A stretch of DNA of 64,000 nt, from contig OY762251.1 in NCBI GenBank assembly GCA_963665395.2, positions 186,001-250,000 of the forward strand, written 5' to 3'. Position 1 is the first letter of the stretch. Every line of letters starts with the position of its first letter. The notes below the pieces were generated by a model. That model worked only from the letters and a program-made list of their open reading frames with translations. It ran no database searches and had not been told where the DNA came from. Shown in pieces: positions 10,045 to 16,959 of this stretch. A program made the translations under genes and the position numbers. Origin of the DNA: Bin87 sp963665395 (GTDB taxonomy: Bacteria; Chloroflexota; Dehalococcoidia; Lucifugimonadales; UBA3495).

Positions 10045-10519
10045 ACTCCGGCGCCGGCAGACAATATTCAGGGCACCAGGGAATAACGCAAAGGCGCAGA
10101 GACGCAGAGACGCAAAGGGGAATTTGGGCGCTGTGGCCGGCGCGGTTATGGCTGAAATATCGTGATCACGGGCGGAACTCCTGACGGGATTGGGCGGACG
10201 GCAGGCCAGCAGGCGATTGGGGCTGCCGTCCGGTTGGGGCGCTGGATGATGATGGGTCGGTCAGTATCGGCGCTGGTTCAGGGTGGCCTCCTGGTCGGTT
10301 GAAGGTGTGCCGGCGATGTTTGGTTGACCGGGTTCCCGTCGTTTTCAGCCCTACGGCCGGAGGAAATGCGCTTGCTTTTTTACTCTTATTCTCCATGCCT
10401 GCCAGCATGGCGCGTTGTGGCGGACGCGGTGGCCGAGGGGACTGCTCCGATTAGAGCGGTCCGGTTTATCGCCTGTGGGTTTATGATAGCACGGAAGTTC
10501 TGTTACGGGGAAGGGGTGG
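10045..10519. other. Non-coding stretch upstream of the type IIG gene
   Basis: No supported gene. A short purine-rich tandem repeat (units of cgcagaga) lies near 10088-10118. The rest is GC-rich without a plausible frame. The promoter of the minus-strand methylase gene should lie at the left end of this stretch. Confidence 0.4.
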
Positions 10520-10528
10520 CTGTCAGAA

Positions 10529-10673
10529 GGTAGCGTTCCGTTTTAGGTGGTTTGGTTTTTGTCATTGCGACCCCGTACTTGATACGGGGGTGGCAATCCC
10601 GTTGGCGTAGCAGCAGTTTTAGCCGCTCGGATACCCCGCTGGGAAACTGAACCACCTAAATTGCAACGCTACC
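10529..10673. mobile_element. MITE, 145 bp, copy 1, with 9-bp target duplication
   Basis: This segment is identical over 145 bp to the one at 10961-11105. Its ends are imperfect inverted repeats of about 24 bp: GGTAGCGTT at the left edge, AACGCTACC at the right, and TTTAGGTGGTT further in. It is flanked by an exact 9-bp direct repeat, CTGTCAGAA (10520-10528 and 10674-10682), a target-site duplication. It has no coding capacity, so it must be moved by a transposase encoded elsewhere. The target is the tip of the palindromic repeat that follows. Confidence 0.9.
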
Positions 10674-10674
10674 C

Positions 10675-10927
10675 TGTCAGAAGCAGGATTTGCGGGATTT
10701 TAAGGATTGGCAGGATTGGAGACGTGCAACAGCGGAGACGGTTTCAATTCTGCCGATGCGTAGCTATTCAGACCTGGCGACGCCCAGCTCCTACCTACTT
10801 CGGTAGGGATGAACGTCAGCAGTAGGATTGCCCAGATGCGCCGGCTTTGACGGGATTAGAACAATCTCGCCTGTGGCACGGCCCCAATCCTGCCAATCCT
10901 TTAAATCCTGACCATCCTGCTTCTGAC
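10675..10927. repeat. Long palindromic repeat (TCAGAAGCAGG family), expanded copy
   Basis: The two ends are inverted copies of each other: TGTCAGAAGCAGGAT with several GGATT motifs on the left and the reverse complement, ending GCTTCTGAC, on the right. The same family occurs at 16825-16938 and 45884-46002 as compact ~115-bp palindromes and as single arms at 32079 and 37430. Here about 170 bp of unrelated sequence separates the arms. Confidence 0.8.
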
Positions 10928-10960
10928 GATCCCCAAAAGCCGGCGCCCACGAAGTGACAC

Positions 10961-11105
10961 GGTAGCGTTCCGTTTTAGGTGGTTTGGTTTTTGTCATTGC
11001 GACCCCGTACTTGATACGGGGGTGGCAATCCCGTTGGCGTAGCAGCAGTTTTAGCCGCTCGGATACCCCGCTGGGAAACTGAACCACCTAAATTGCAACG
11101 CTACC
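10961..11105. mobile_element. MITE, 145 bp, copy 2, with 9-bp target duplication
   Basis: Identical to the copy at 10529-10673 and in the same orientation. It is flanked by a different exact 9-bp direct repeat, AAGTGACAC (10952-10960 and 11106-11114). Independent duplications of the same length at two sites show that the element generates 9-bp target duplications. It sits directly at the 5' edge of the RNA-like element that follows. Confidence 0.9.
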
Positions 11106-11639
11106 AAGTGACACCCGCCCCTTGCGCATCCGCACATCAGTTCCCTACACTATACCTACCAGTCGAGCGGCAAGCCTGTGGCCACGGCCCAACGCCCGGC
11201 GCCAACCAACATCTGAATATCGGGTTCACAGGGTTCAGGTATCACGGCCAACCGTCGCAACCGTACATTGCGACACGTCGGATCTCTCTGCACCGCTGGC
11301 TATCGCAAAGGCCGGTAATATCCCCGGTACCGCATAGACCAGTACGGCGGGTCTCACCACCGCTGCGCGAGGGTCGCCGCTCCGCCTTTACGGCGGGGCA
11401 ACCGCGCCTTACTCCCGTCATTCCTGCGAAAGCAGGAATCCAGGGCCACCGCTTTCGTCATTCCTGCGAAAGCAGGAATCCAGGGAAGGGAAGGGCCGGG
11501 GCGGTCAGCACGCGCAAACCTAGGAGTTCAATTCGCAAAAACGCTCTCTGGCCGTAGCGCCGACAGCCTGAACCCCGAACCCGAAAATCCCAAACCACCA
11601 ACCAACCAACCAAAGGAGGAAAACCTGAAAACCACCCTT
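11106..11639 (+). ncRNA. Putative structured RNA element, copy 1
   Basis: This ~530-bp stretch has no convincing frame, yet it matches 54535-55000 over its whole length with scattered differences. A promoter-like pair, TTGCGC then an 18-base spacer then TACACT, starts both copies (TATACT in copy 2). A hairpin at 11254-11274 (GTCGCAA / TTGCGAC) is replaced in copy 2 by a different but equally perfect 7-bp hairpin (GTCCGCC / GGCGGAC), so pairing is kept while sequence changes. The 3' end carries repeated AACC units and AAAGGAGGAAAAC. Copy 1 also contains two GAAA-loop hairpins. It could be a regulatory RNA or a non-autonomous mobile element; no known RNA family was recognised. Confidence 0.45.
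11420..11479. repeat. Two REP-like GAAA-tetraloop hairpins
   Basis: ATTCCTGC-GAAA-GCAGGAAT occurs at 11420-11439 and again at 11460-11479, each followed by CCAGG. The same unit with C:G in place of T:A at one stem position (ATTCCCGC-GAAA-GCGGGAAT) occurs at 16296-16315 and 51124-51143. The stem change is compensatory. Confidence 0.8.
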
Positions 11640-11651
11640 CAGCACAGGGCC

Positions 11652-11796
11652 TTTCGGTTTTCATATTTGTCATTGCGAGCGTAGCGAAGCAATCTCGTCG
11701 AGGCGCTGGCGGCTAACCACAAACGGCTCTGTTCCAACGACGAGATTGCCATCCGCCAGAGGCGGACTGCGCTCCTCGCAATGACAACCGAAAGAC
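11652..11796. repeat. MITE-like repeat (GTCATTGCGAG family), copy inverted relative to 41484-41628
   Basis: A ~145-bp element with inverted ends of the type CTTTCGGTT...GTCATTGCGAG. A nearly identical copy lies in the opposite orientation at 41484-41628. Degenerate relatives are at 31928-32071, 44424-44609 and 47035-47165. It is non-coding. Confidence 0.75.
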
Positions 11797-11932
11797 CCCG
11801 CCCTTCAGCAACCGCGCTGTGGGCCTGGCCCGAACTGTGGCATACTGCACCATTGATTGTCATTGCGACCCCGCACTTGATGCGGGGGTGGCAATCTCCG
11901 ATCTGGATGCCTTATTGGGGGAGACTACGGCG

Positions 11933-12880
11933 ATGAAAGCAGGAATTATGGGCGCCGGCAGCATCGGCGGCTACTTCGGCGGTATGCTGGCCCGGGCCGG
12001 CCACGACGTCACCCTCATCGCCCGGGGCGAGCACCTTGACGTCATCCGCCGTGATGGCCTGACCATGCAAACCCAGCAGGGCGCCTTCAACGTGCCCTGC
12101 CCCGCCACCGACCGGCCGGCGGAAGTCGGCCCGGTGGACCTGGTCCTGTTGACCACTAAAACCTACCACAACGCCGCGGCGGTGCCGGCCCTGGCTCCCA
12201 TGGTCGGGCCGGATACCGCCGTGTTGTGCTTGCAGAACGGTATCGATTCCTATACGCCCTTGCTGGAAGCCTTTCCCGACGCCATCGTCCTGCCCGGCGC
12301 GGCCTACATCGAGGCCGGCCGGCCGGGGCCCGGCGTGGTGAGCCAGGCCGGAGACATCGTCCGTATCGTCACCGGCCCGATTGACATTGGAGACCGGCGG
12401 GGCAGCGCCCCATCCCATGGCGCCCGGGCGGAGGAAATCTGCGCCGCCTTTCGTGACGCCGGCGTCCCTGCCGAAGCCTCCGACGACATCGCCGTCACCC
12501 TGTGGACCAAGTTCCTCTTCATCGCCACCATGGCCGGAACCACCTCCCTGGCCCGCGAGTACCTGCGCGACCTGCTCCCCCGTCCCGAGTGGCGCAAGAT
12601 CATCGTGGGCTGCCTGGCCGAGATCGAACGGGCCGGCCGGGCCTCCGGGGTGAATCTGGCCCCCCACATCGTCGCCGACACCCTGGACTACATGGAATCC
12701 GCCAAAGGCGCCATGAGCGCCTCCATGCACGCCGACCTGCTGGCCGGCCGTCCCCTGGAGCTGGAGGCCCTCAACGGCGCGGTGGTTCGCGCCGGCGAGA
12801 CCGCCGGCGTCGCCACCCCCATCAACGACGTGATCTACGCCATGTTGAAGCCCTACGCTAACGGAACCGGCACGGCGTGA
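11933..12880 (+). CDS. panE: 2-dehydropantoate 2-reductase
   Basis: A 315-aa protein whose ATG at 11933 has GGGGAG 9 bases upstream; earlier in-frame codons come from the preceding repeat. The N-terminal GAGSIGGYFG is the NADPH-binding glycine motif of the ApbA/PanE family. A Rossmann domain (residues 1-165) is followed by the helical C-terminal domain with the typical WTKFLF segment. The enzyme reduces ketopantoate to pantoate in coenzyme A synthesis; some family members act on other 2-keto acids. The gene stands alone between a repeat nest and a convergent minus-strand run. Substrate assignment is by family only. Confidence 0.85.
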   Translation: MKAGIMGAGSIGGYFGGMLARAGHDVTLIARGEHLDVIRRDGLTMQTQQGAFNVPCPATDRPAEVGPVDLVLLTTKTYHNAAAVPALAPMVGPDTAVLCLQNGIDSYTPLLEAFPDAIVLPGAAYIEAGRPGPGVVSQAGDIVRIVTGPIDIGDRRGSAPSHGARAEEICAAFRDAGVPAEASDDIAVTLWTKFLFIATMAGTTSLAREYLRDLLPRPEWRKIIVGCLAEIERAGRASGVNLAPHIVADTLDYMESAKGAMSASMHADLLAGRPLELEALNGAVVRAGETAGVATPINDVIYAMLKPYANGTGTA

Positions 12881-12942
12881 CTGCCGATGCAGGAACGGCG
12901 GACCGGCTTGGTTTAGATATTCATTCACGCATCAGTAACCAA

Positions 12943-13134
12943 CTACCGCTCCGCACCGCCAACCGGCTCGGCAAGCCGACGCCGGCGGCGACGGGCGTGC
13001 CCACTCGGTTTAACGCCGGCCAGAACCTCGGCGCGATATTCCGGGTCGGTGCGCACTTTCTCAATGAACTCGGCCTCGTGCTCCGCCTTGACCGCCCGCA
13101 TCGCTTTGCCGACTTGCGAAAGTATGTAAAACAC
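12943..13134 (-). CDS. Small hypothetical protein (63 aa, GTG start)
   Basis: A GTG at 13134 is preceded by GGGAGG at 7-base spacing, a strong ribosome-binding site 38 bases downstream of the hydrolase gene. The product begins with a short hydrophobic segment (FYILSQVGKAM), continues with a charged helix (AEHEAEFIEKVRTDPEYR) and ends in a run of arginines. No family is recognised. The good ribosome-binding site and helical composition favour a real small gene that is co-transcribed with the hydrolase. Confidence 0.5.
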   Translation of the reverse strand: MFYILSQVGKAMRAVKAEHEAEFIEKVRTDPEYRAEVLAGVKPSGHARRRRRRLAEPVGGAER

Positions 13135-13172
13135 GGCTTTGCCTCCCAACAACCATCCATCGGAAATCCCTG

Positions 13173-13880
13173 CTACTCGCCGGCGGCAACCGGCAGCCGT
13201 TCCGGTATCCAGCGCCGCAGCAGGTCGGCCAATTCCTCCCGGCACTCGTCCAGGCGATGCTCCGCCCCTTCGTACAGCACCAGTTCCCGCGGCTCTTTGG
13301 CCCAGTCGTGAATGGCGACGGCGCAGGAGAAGGGCAGCCGCGTGTCCGCCTTGCCGTGCACCACCAGCAGCGGCTTGGGCGACAGCAAACCGGCCCCCTG
13401 CGCTCCATAGGTCTGTGGCGACAGGGAAACCACCGCGCCGATGTGGTCGCTGACCGAGCCGGCCGCAATAACGACCGCGCCCCCAAAGGAGTGGCCCACC
13501 ACCACGACGGGCTCGTATCCCATGACGTGCAGATAGCCCGCGCCGGCCACCAGGTCCAGCGCGCATTCGTGAATGTGATTGGGGTGGCGGTAGTCCATCC
13601 GCATTGAGGTGATGCCCTGCTCGGTGAACTCCTGGGCCAGCTCGGCATAAAGGCCGCTGGCCGGGCCGCCGAACCCGCCTCGCGCGCCGCACACCCACAC
13701 CACCGCCCGGTTGGTGTCCGGCGCGCCATGAATGATGGCGGGAATGTCGCCCCGGGTGGTGCGTATCAGCAATCCCTCGCCGGCGTCGCCCTCGTGGGGC
13801 GGGCCGACCAGGACCTGCTCAATACGCATACCGATGCGTTCGTTGGCTGACTGCTCGTCGGAACCGGGCTGCGTGGACAT
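13173..13880 (-). CDS. Alpha/beta hydrolase
   Basis: A 235-aa protein with the nucleophile elbow GHSFGG in the middle, an Asp in the GKADTRLP segment and a His in the EGAEHRLD segment, forming the usual Ser-Asp-His triad. No signal peptide is seen, so it is cytoplasmic. It lies just upstream (in the direction of reading) of the small 63-aa gene and downstream of the PHA synthase genes, 26 bases from the PhaE-like gene. The position suggests a link to PHA metabolism, such as an esterase or depolymerase-like activity, but the substrate is not known. Confidence 0.8.
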   Translation of the reverse strand: MSTQPGSDEQSANERIGMRIEQVLVGPPHEGDAGEGLLIRTTRGDIPAIIHGAPDTNRAVVWVCGARGGFGGPASGLYAELAQEFTEQGITSMRMDYRHPNHIHECALDLVAGAGYLHVMGYEPVVVVGHSFGGAVVIAAGSVSDHIGAVVSLSPQTYGAQGAGLLSPKPLLVVHGKADTRLPFSCAVAIHDWAKEPRELVLYEGAEHRLDECREELADLLRRWIPERLPVAAGE

Positions 13881-13906
13881 ATCACCCCCATCGGTCAGTG
13901 GGTTGG

Positions 13907-14575
13907 CTACGCCACTATACCACCGTCCGCCCGGGCGGCTTCCCTCATCTCGGCCCGGAACTTGCGCAGTTCGTCCTCCAGATCGTCCAGCTTCTCCTCA
14001 ATCCCGATGACGCGGGCGAACAGCCGGTCCAGCTGGCTGCGCGAAGGCAGGTTGTACGACCGCAGCATTGCGTTGATCTGCGGGTTGACCTGCTTCGCCA
14101 TGCGCTCTTGCCACGCCAGGGACTGTTCCATGTATTTCCCCAGCGCCTTGGCGAACTCCTCGGTGCTCATCGTCTCCGCAAAGGTGGTGGCCATGGACTC
14201 CAAATAGCGCGACCACTGCCGTTGGGCTTCTTCTATTGAAATCGCGCCTGACCCGGCATCCTGCCCGTTGCTCCACTGGGCCTGCCAGGTCTCGAACATC
14301 CGCTGCCACTGCTGCATGAAGTCAGCCGGATTGAACGGGGCGCTGAAGGGGCTGGAACCGGGCGTTCCTCCGCCCGGCGCAAACCCGAAGGGGAAGGACG
14401 CGAACGGAAATGCCCCGAAGGGCGCCGCGCCGGGATTGGGCGGAGCGAAGCCGCCCAGGTTTGAAACCGCTTGGGTCCAGGCTTCAGTCTGTTTCCGGAA
14501 CATATCCTGCCATGCTTCAAAGAAGCCGGCTGTGCTGTTGCCGGCGGCGCCGGCTCCGTTGTCTGCGGTAGTCAT
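13907..14575 (-). CDS. phaE: Class III PHA synthase subunit PhaE-like protein
   Basis: A 222-aa protein with ATG at 14575 and GGAG 9 bases upstream. It has an N-terminal helical part (FFEAWQDMFRKQTEAW), a Gly/Pro/Phe-rich linker around residues 40-85, then helices rich in Trp and Met (QQWQRMFETWQAQW) and a C-terminal coiled coil (IEEKLDDLEDELRKFRAEM). This is the layout of PhaE, the non-catalytic partner that activates PhaC in class III synthases. It is shorter than the usual 320-370 residues. It directly follows phaC (43-base gap), which supports the assignment; similarity to phasin-like proteins is the alternative. Confidence 0.7.
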   Translation of the reverse strand: MTTADNGAGAAGNSTAGFFEAWQDMFRKQTEAWTQAVSNLGGFAPPNPGAAPFGAFPFASFPFGFAPGGGTPGSSPFSAPFNPADFMQQWQRMFETWQAQWSNGQDAGSGAISIEEAQRQWSRYLESMATTFAETMSTEEFAKALGKYMEQSLAWQERMAKQVNPQINAMLRSYNLPSRSQLDRLFARVIGIEEKLDDLEDELRKFRAEMREAARADGGIVA

Positions 14576-14618
14576 TGCTGGGCGCTCCCTTAGGGTTGGT
14601 GCGTCAGGCACGAAGGGG

Positions 14619-15695
14619 TTAGTCCGACCGGGCCGAAACCCACTCGTCGATCTTGGGCCAAAGGGTCTGGTGAGCCTGCCGGCCGGAGAAGACGGAAATG
14701 TGGCCGCCGGGCAGTTCCACGAACTCCTTGTCCTCGCTGGACACCACGTCCATGAGGCTGCGCGCCGCCGGCGACGGCACGATGTAGTCCTGGTTTGCCG
14801 CCGCCACCAGCAATGGCTGGCGGATGCGCGACAGGTTGACCGTCCGGCCATTGATGACAAACTCGCCCCGTATCATTTCGTTCTTGCCGTACAGGTTCTT
14901 GGACAGTTGGCGGAAGAAGCGGCCCGGCATGGCAACGAAGTCGTTGGCCCAACGGCTCATCGCCTTGTAACTCTCCACGTAGCCCGGGCGCGTTGCGTTG
15001 GTCCACAGCCCAGCCATGGCCTGGGCTTCCAGCGTGGGGCGCAGCATCTTGAACCCGGTATTCATCAGGAACGATGGCAGGCTGCCGAAGTGGTCTATGA
15101 TCAGGTCAGCCGGGAAATAGCGTTCGTCCAGCCAGGTGCGGAACATCCCGCCTTCCTCGAAGTTGATCGGCGTCACCACCGCCACGAAGTTGCGTACCGG
15201 CGCGTCGGGATGCAGCGCCAGGTACGCCGCGCTGAGGGTGCCGCCCAGGCAAATTCCGTTCAGCGTGATCTCGGTCGCGCCGGAAGCTTCCAGCGCCCGC
15301 TCCATGGCTCGCGGGATGATCTTGAAAACGCCTTCCTCGAAACCGAGCTCCCGGTCCTCCTCGCCAATGACGCCCCAGTCCAGCAGGTACACATCATGGC
15401 CCTGGTTCACCAGGTACTCGATCATGCTGTTGCCCGGCAGCAGGTCCAGGACGTAGGTCCGGCTGATGCCCAGCCATGGCACTATCAGGTAAGGCAGGCT
15501 CTTGATCTCTCTATCCCGGGAGCCGTAGCGCAGCAGCCGGGTGTTGCCCCGCTTCCAGATCACCTCATAGGGCGTGACCTCGGCGGGCGGGTCGGCCGGG
15601 TTGACGACAAAGGCGTCCACCAGGGCTTGGAAGCGCTGCCATTGCTGCTGGACTTCCTGCTGAAATTGGGGGCCTTGCTCGGTGGCGTTGACCAC
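14619..15695 (-). CDS. phaC: Poly(3-hydroxyalkanoate) synthase, class III catalytic subunit
   Basis: A 358-aa protein of the length usual for class III PhaC. The lipase-like box GICLGG holds the catalytic Cys; the Asp of NQDYIVPS and the His of PGGHISVF complete the triad. Segments YLVNQGHDVYLLDWG and PWLGISRTYVLDL are typical of the family. The enzyme polymerises hydroxyacyl-CoA into storage granules. It lies between the phasin-like gene (40-base gap) and the PhaE-like gene, so the three probably form one operon under the PadR regulator. Confidence 0.9.
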   Translation of the reverse strand: MVNATEQGPQFQQEVQQQWQRFQALVDAFVVNPADPPAEVTPYEVIWKRGNTRLLRYGSRDREIKSLPYLIVPWLGISRTYVLDLLPGNSMIEYLVNQGHDVYLLDWGVIGEEDRELGFEEGVFKIIPRAMERALEASGATEITLNGICLGGTLSAAYLALHPDAPVRNFVAVVTPINFEEGGMFRTWLDERYFPADLIIDHFGSLPSFLMNTGFKMLRPTLEAQAMAGLWTNATRPGYVESYKAMSRWANDFVAMPGRFFRQLSKNLYGKNEMIRGEFVINGRTVNLSRIRQPLLVAAANQDYIVPSPAARSLMDVVSSEDKEFVELPGGHISVFSGRQAHQTLWPKIDEWVSARSD

Positions 15696-15735
15696 GAGAA
15701 CTCTCCTTTCGGCCGCGACTGTCGGCCGGGCCGGG

Positions 15736-16239
15736 TCAGAATGGAGCGGTGGGCGCGGCGCCTCGGGTCACCGCGAAAGACCAGTCCATCAGCGCGCGTC
15801 CGTAATCGAAGGCGCTTTGAACGACTTCCTGCCCGGAGGCGGCAAGATCAGCGTTGGTTCGCATCATCTCGGTGGCGAGACGGGCCCGCCGCCGCTCCAC
15901 GTCCAGGGCGTACTCGGCGCAGGACTTGAAGAACTCCTGGTCTGAGGAGACGATGCCGTCGATTATATCTTTGGCTTCCACATTCACGCCGGAGGCGGGC
16001 GCAACGGCAAAAGACCTGGACAACTCGGCCATTTTTTCGGTCCGATCCCTGGAGTGGGCGATGGTGCGTTCCCAGATCTTGCCGGCGGCGTCCCCTTCGG
16101 TCTCCGTGGCCTCTGCCATGGTTTTCGTCGCAGCGGCGGCCTGTTCCCAGCCGGCCTGGGCTGCGGTCAGGCTCCAGGACATCATCTCGTTGTAGGTCTT
16201 GACCAGTTCCTGGGCACATTCGGTTACGGTGGTTGGCAC
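15736..16239 (-). CDS. Phasin-like granule-associated protein
   Basis: A 167-aa protein. The GTG at 16239 is chosen because GGAGG lies 8 bases upstream; an in-frame ATG at 16284 would put that ribosome-binding site inside the gene. The sequence is helical and Ala-rich, with a long amphipathic helix (QAGWEQAAAATKTMAEATE) and a second one near the C-terminus. Phasins coat PHA granules and control their size. Position between the PadR regulator and phaC supports this. No catalytic motif is present. Confidence 0.65.
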   Translation of the reverse strand: MPTTVTECAQELVKTYNEMMSWSLTAAQAGWEQAAAATKTMAEATETEGDAAGKIWERTIAHSRDRTEKMAELSRSFAVAPASGVNVEAKDIIDGIVSSDQEFFKSCAEYALDVERRRARLATEMMRTNADLAASGQEVVQSAFDYGRALMDWSFAVTRGAAPTAPF

Positions 16240-16293
16240 TTTGCGAGCCTCCTGGTGGTTTGCGGATTTAGGGAGTGTCATCAAATTATCCCG

Positions 16294-16749
16294 TCATTCC
16301 CGCGAAAGCGGGAATCCAGAATACCCATCGGTTGCGTCGTTGTTAACTTCGGCGTCCGGCGCAGCCGCTGGGGAACCCCCCGGCGTAGGCGGGGCCATAC
16401 CGAAAGCCTGGGCGTACAGGTCGAAGAAGCCGGAGATCATGCGCTGGTAGCCGGAGACTACTTCCGTCCACCCCAGCAACAGCTGCTCCCCGGCTTCGGT
16501 GATGCGATACACGCGCTTGGCCGGCCCGCTGCCGTCGGTCTGCCATTCCGACTCCACGTGGCCTTCCTTCTCCAGCCGGCGCAGCTCCCGGTACAGCGTG
16601 GGATGGTCCACCTCGGCAAAACCCATGCTGTTCAGCTGCTGCATGATCAGATAACCGTGCAGGCTCCACTGCTTCAGCACCAGCAGCACCCAGGGGGTGA
16701 GGAAGTTCTTGGGCAGTCGCCGGCTGCCGGGGTTTTCAAACTGCGCCAT
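16294..16749 (-). CDS. PadR-family transcriptional regulator
   Basis: A 151-aa protein with a winged helix-turn-helix: TPWVLLVLKQWSLHGYLIMQQL, then PTLYRELRRLEKEGHVESEW and the YRITEAGEQLL wing, all typical of PadR. It heads the PHA gene run. PhaQ of Bacillus megaterium is a PadR protein controlling PHA genes, so a similar job is inferred. The ATG at 16749 has no ribosome-binding site but lies 8 bases after a -10 box, so the mRNA is probably leaderless; a TTG further upstream is an unlikely start. The last residues (SGFPLSRE) are encoded by a REP hairpin, so the tail is repeat-derived. Confidence 0.8.
   Translation of the reverse strand: MAQFENPGSRRLPKNFLTPWVLLVLKQWSLHGYLIMQQLNSMGFAEVDHPTLYRELRRLEKEGHVESEWQTDGSGPAKRVYRITEAGEQLLLGWTEVVSGYQRMISGFFDLYAQAFGMAPPTPGGSPAAAPDAEVNNDATDGYSGFPLSRE
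16296..16315. repeat. REP hairpin at the 3' end of the PadR gene
   Basis: ATTCCCGC-GAAA-GCGGGAAT forms an 8-bp stem with a GAAA loop. It overlaps the last codons of the PadR gene and lies between it and the phasin-like gene, where it could also act on the transcript 3' to padR. Confidence 0.75.
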
Positions 16750-16750
16750 A

Positions 16751-16785
16751 TATGTACATTTTACACATAGTTGCCGAAATCGCAA
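16751..16785 (-). promoter_or_regulatory. Promoter and possible operator of the PadR-PHA genes
   Basis: On the minus strand TTGCGA (16785-16780), a 16-base spacer and TAAAAT (16763-16758) form a promoter that would start transcription at or within two bases of the ATG. An imperfect palindrome with TATGT / ACATA half-sites (16751-16769) overlaps the -10 box. PadR proteins often bind ATGT/ACAT half-sites, so autoregulation is plausible. Confidence 0.5.
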
Positions 16786-16824
16786 GCCTCGTTGTCTTGT
16801 TCGTGCGCACCGGCTCTGGTAGAT

Positions 16825-16938
16825 CGTCAGAAGCAGGATTTCCGGGATTTGAAGGATTTTCAGGATTGGAGTCGTCCGACGGAAGAGACGCGCCCAATCC
16901 TGTTCATCCTGTAAATCCGGAAAATCCTGCTTCTGACG
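16825..16938. repeat. Palindromic repeat (TCAGAAGCAGG family), 114 bp
   Basis: Ends CGTCAGAAGCAGGATT and its inverted counterpart AATCCTGCTTCTGACG enclose a region in which GGATT/AATCC motifs also pair. It sits between the PadR promoter and the 3' end of the permease gene. Compare 10675-10927 and 45884-46002. Confidence 0.85.
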
Positions 16939-16959
16939 TTCCAGCCGCGCAGGTCGTCG

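Noticed and set aside
7768..10086. Two plus-strand open frames of over 350 codons
   Set aside because: Both are antisense to the type IIG gene, which carries clear nuclease and methylase motifs.
10166..10408. Minus-strand 80-codon frame upstream of the repeat nest
   Set aside because: Pro/Ser-rich without a ribosome-binding site or similarity to any family.
11500..11600. Resemblance of the 3' part of the RNA-like element to a c-di-GMP-I riboswitch (GCAAACC ... CGCAAA ... GGCC)
   Set aside because: The expected stems do not form, and the second copy has no downstream gene in the right direction.
11106..11639. tmRNA, RNase P RNA or group II intron
   Set aside because: None of the diagnostic conserved segments (RNase P conserved regions, intron domain V, tmRNA acceptor) was found on either strand.
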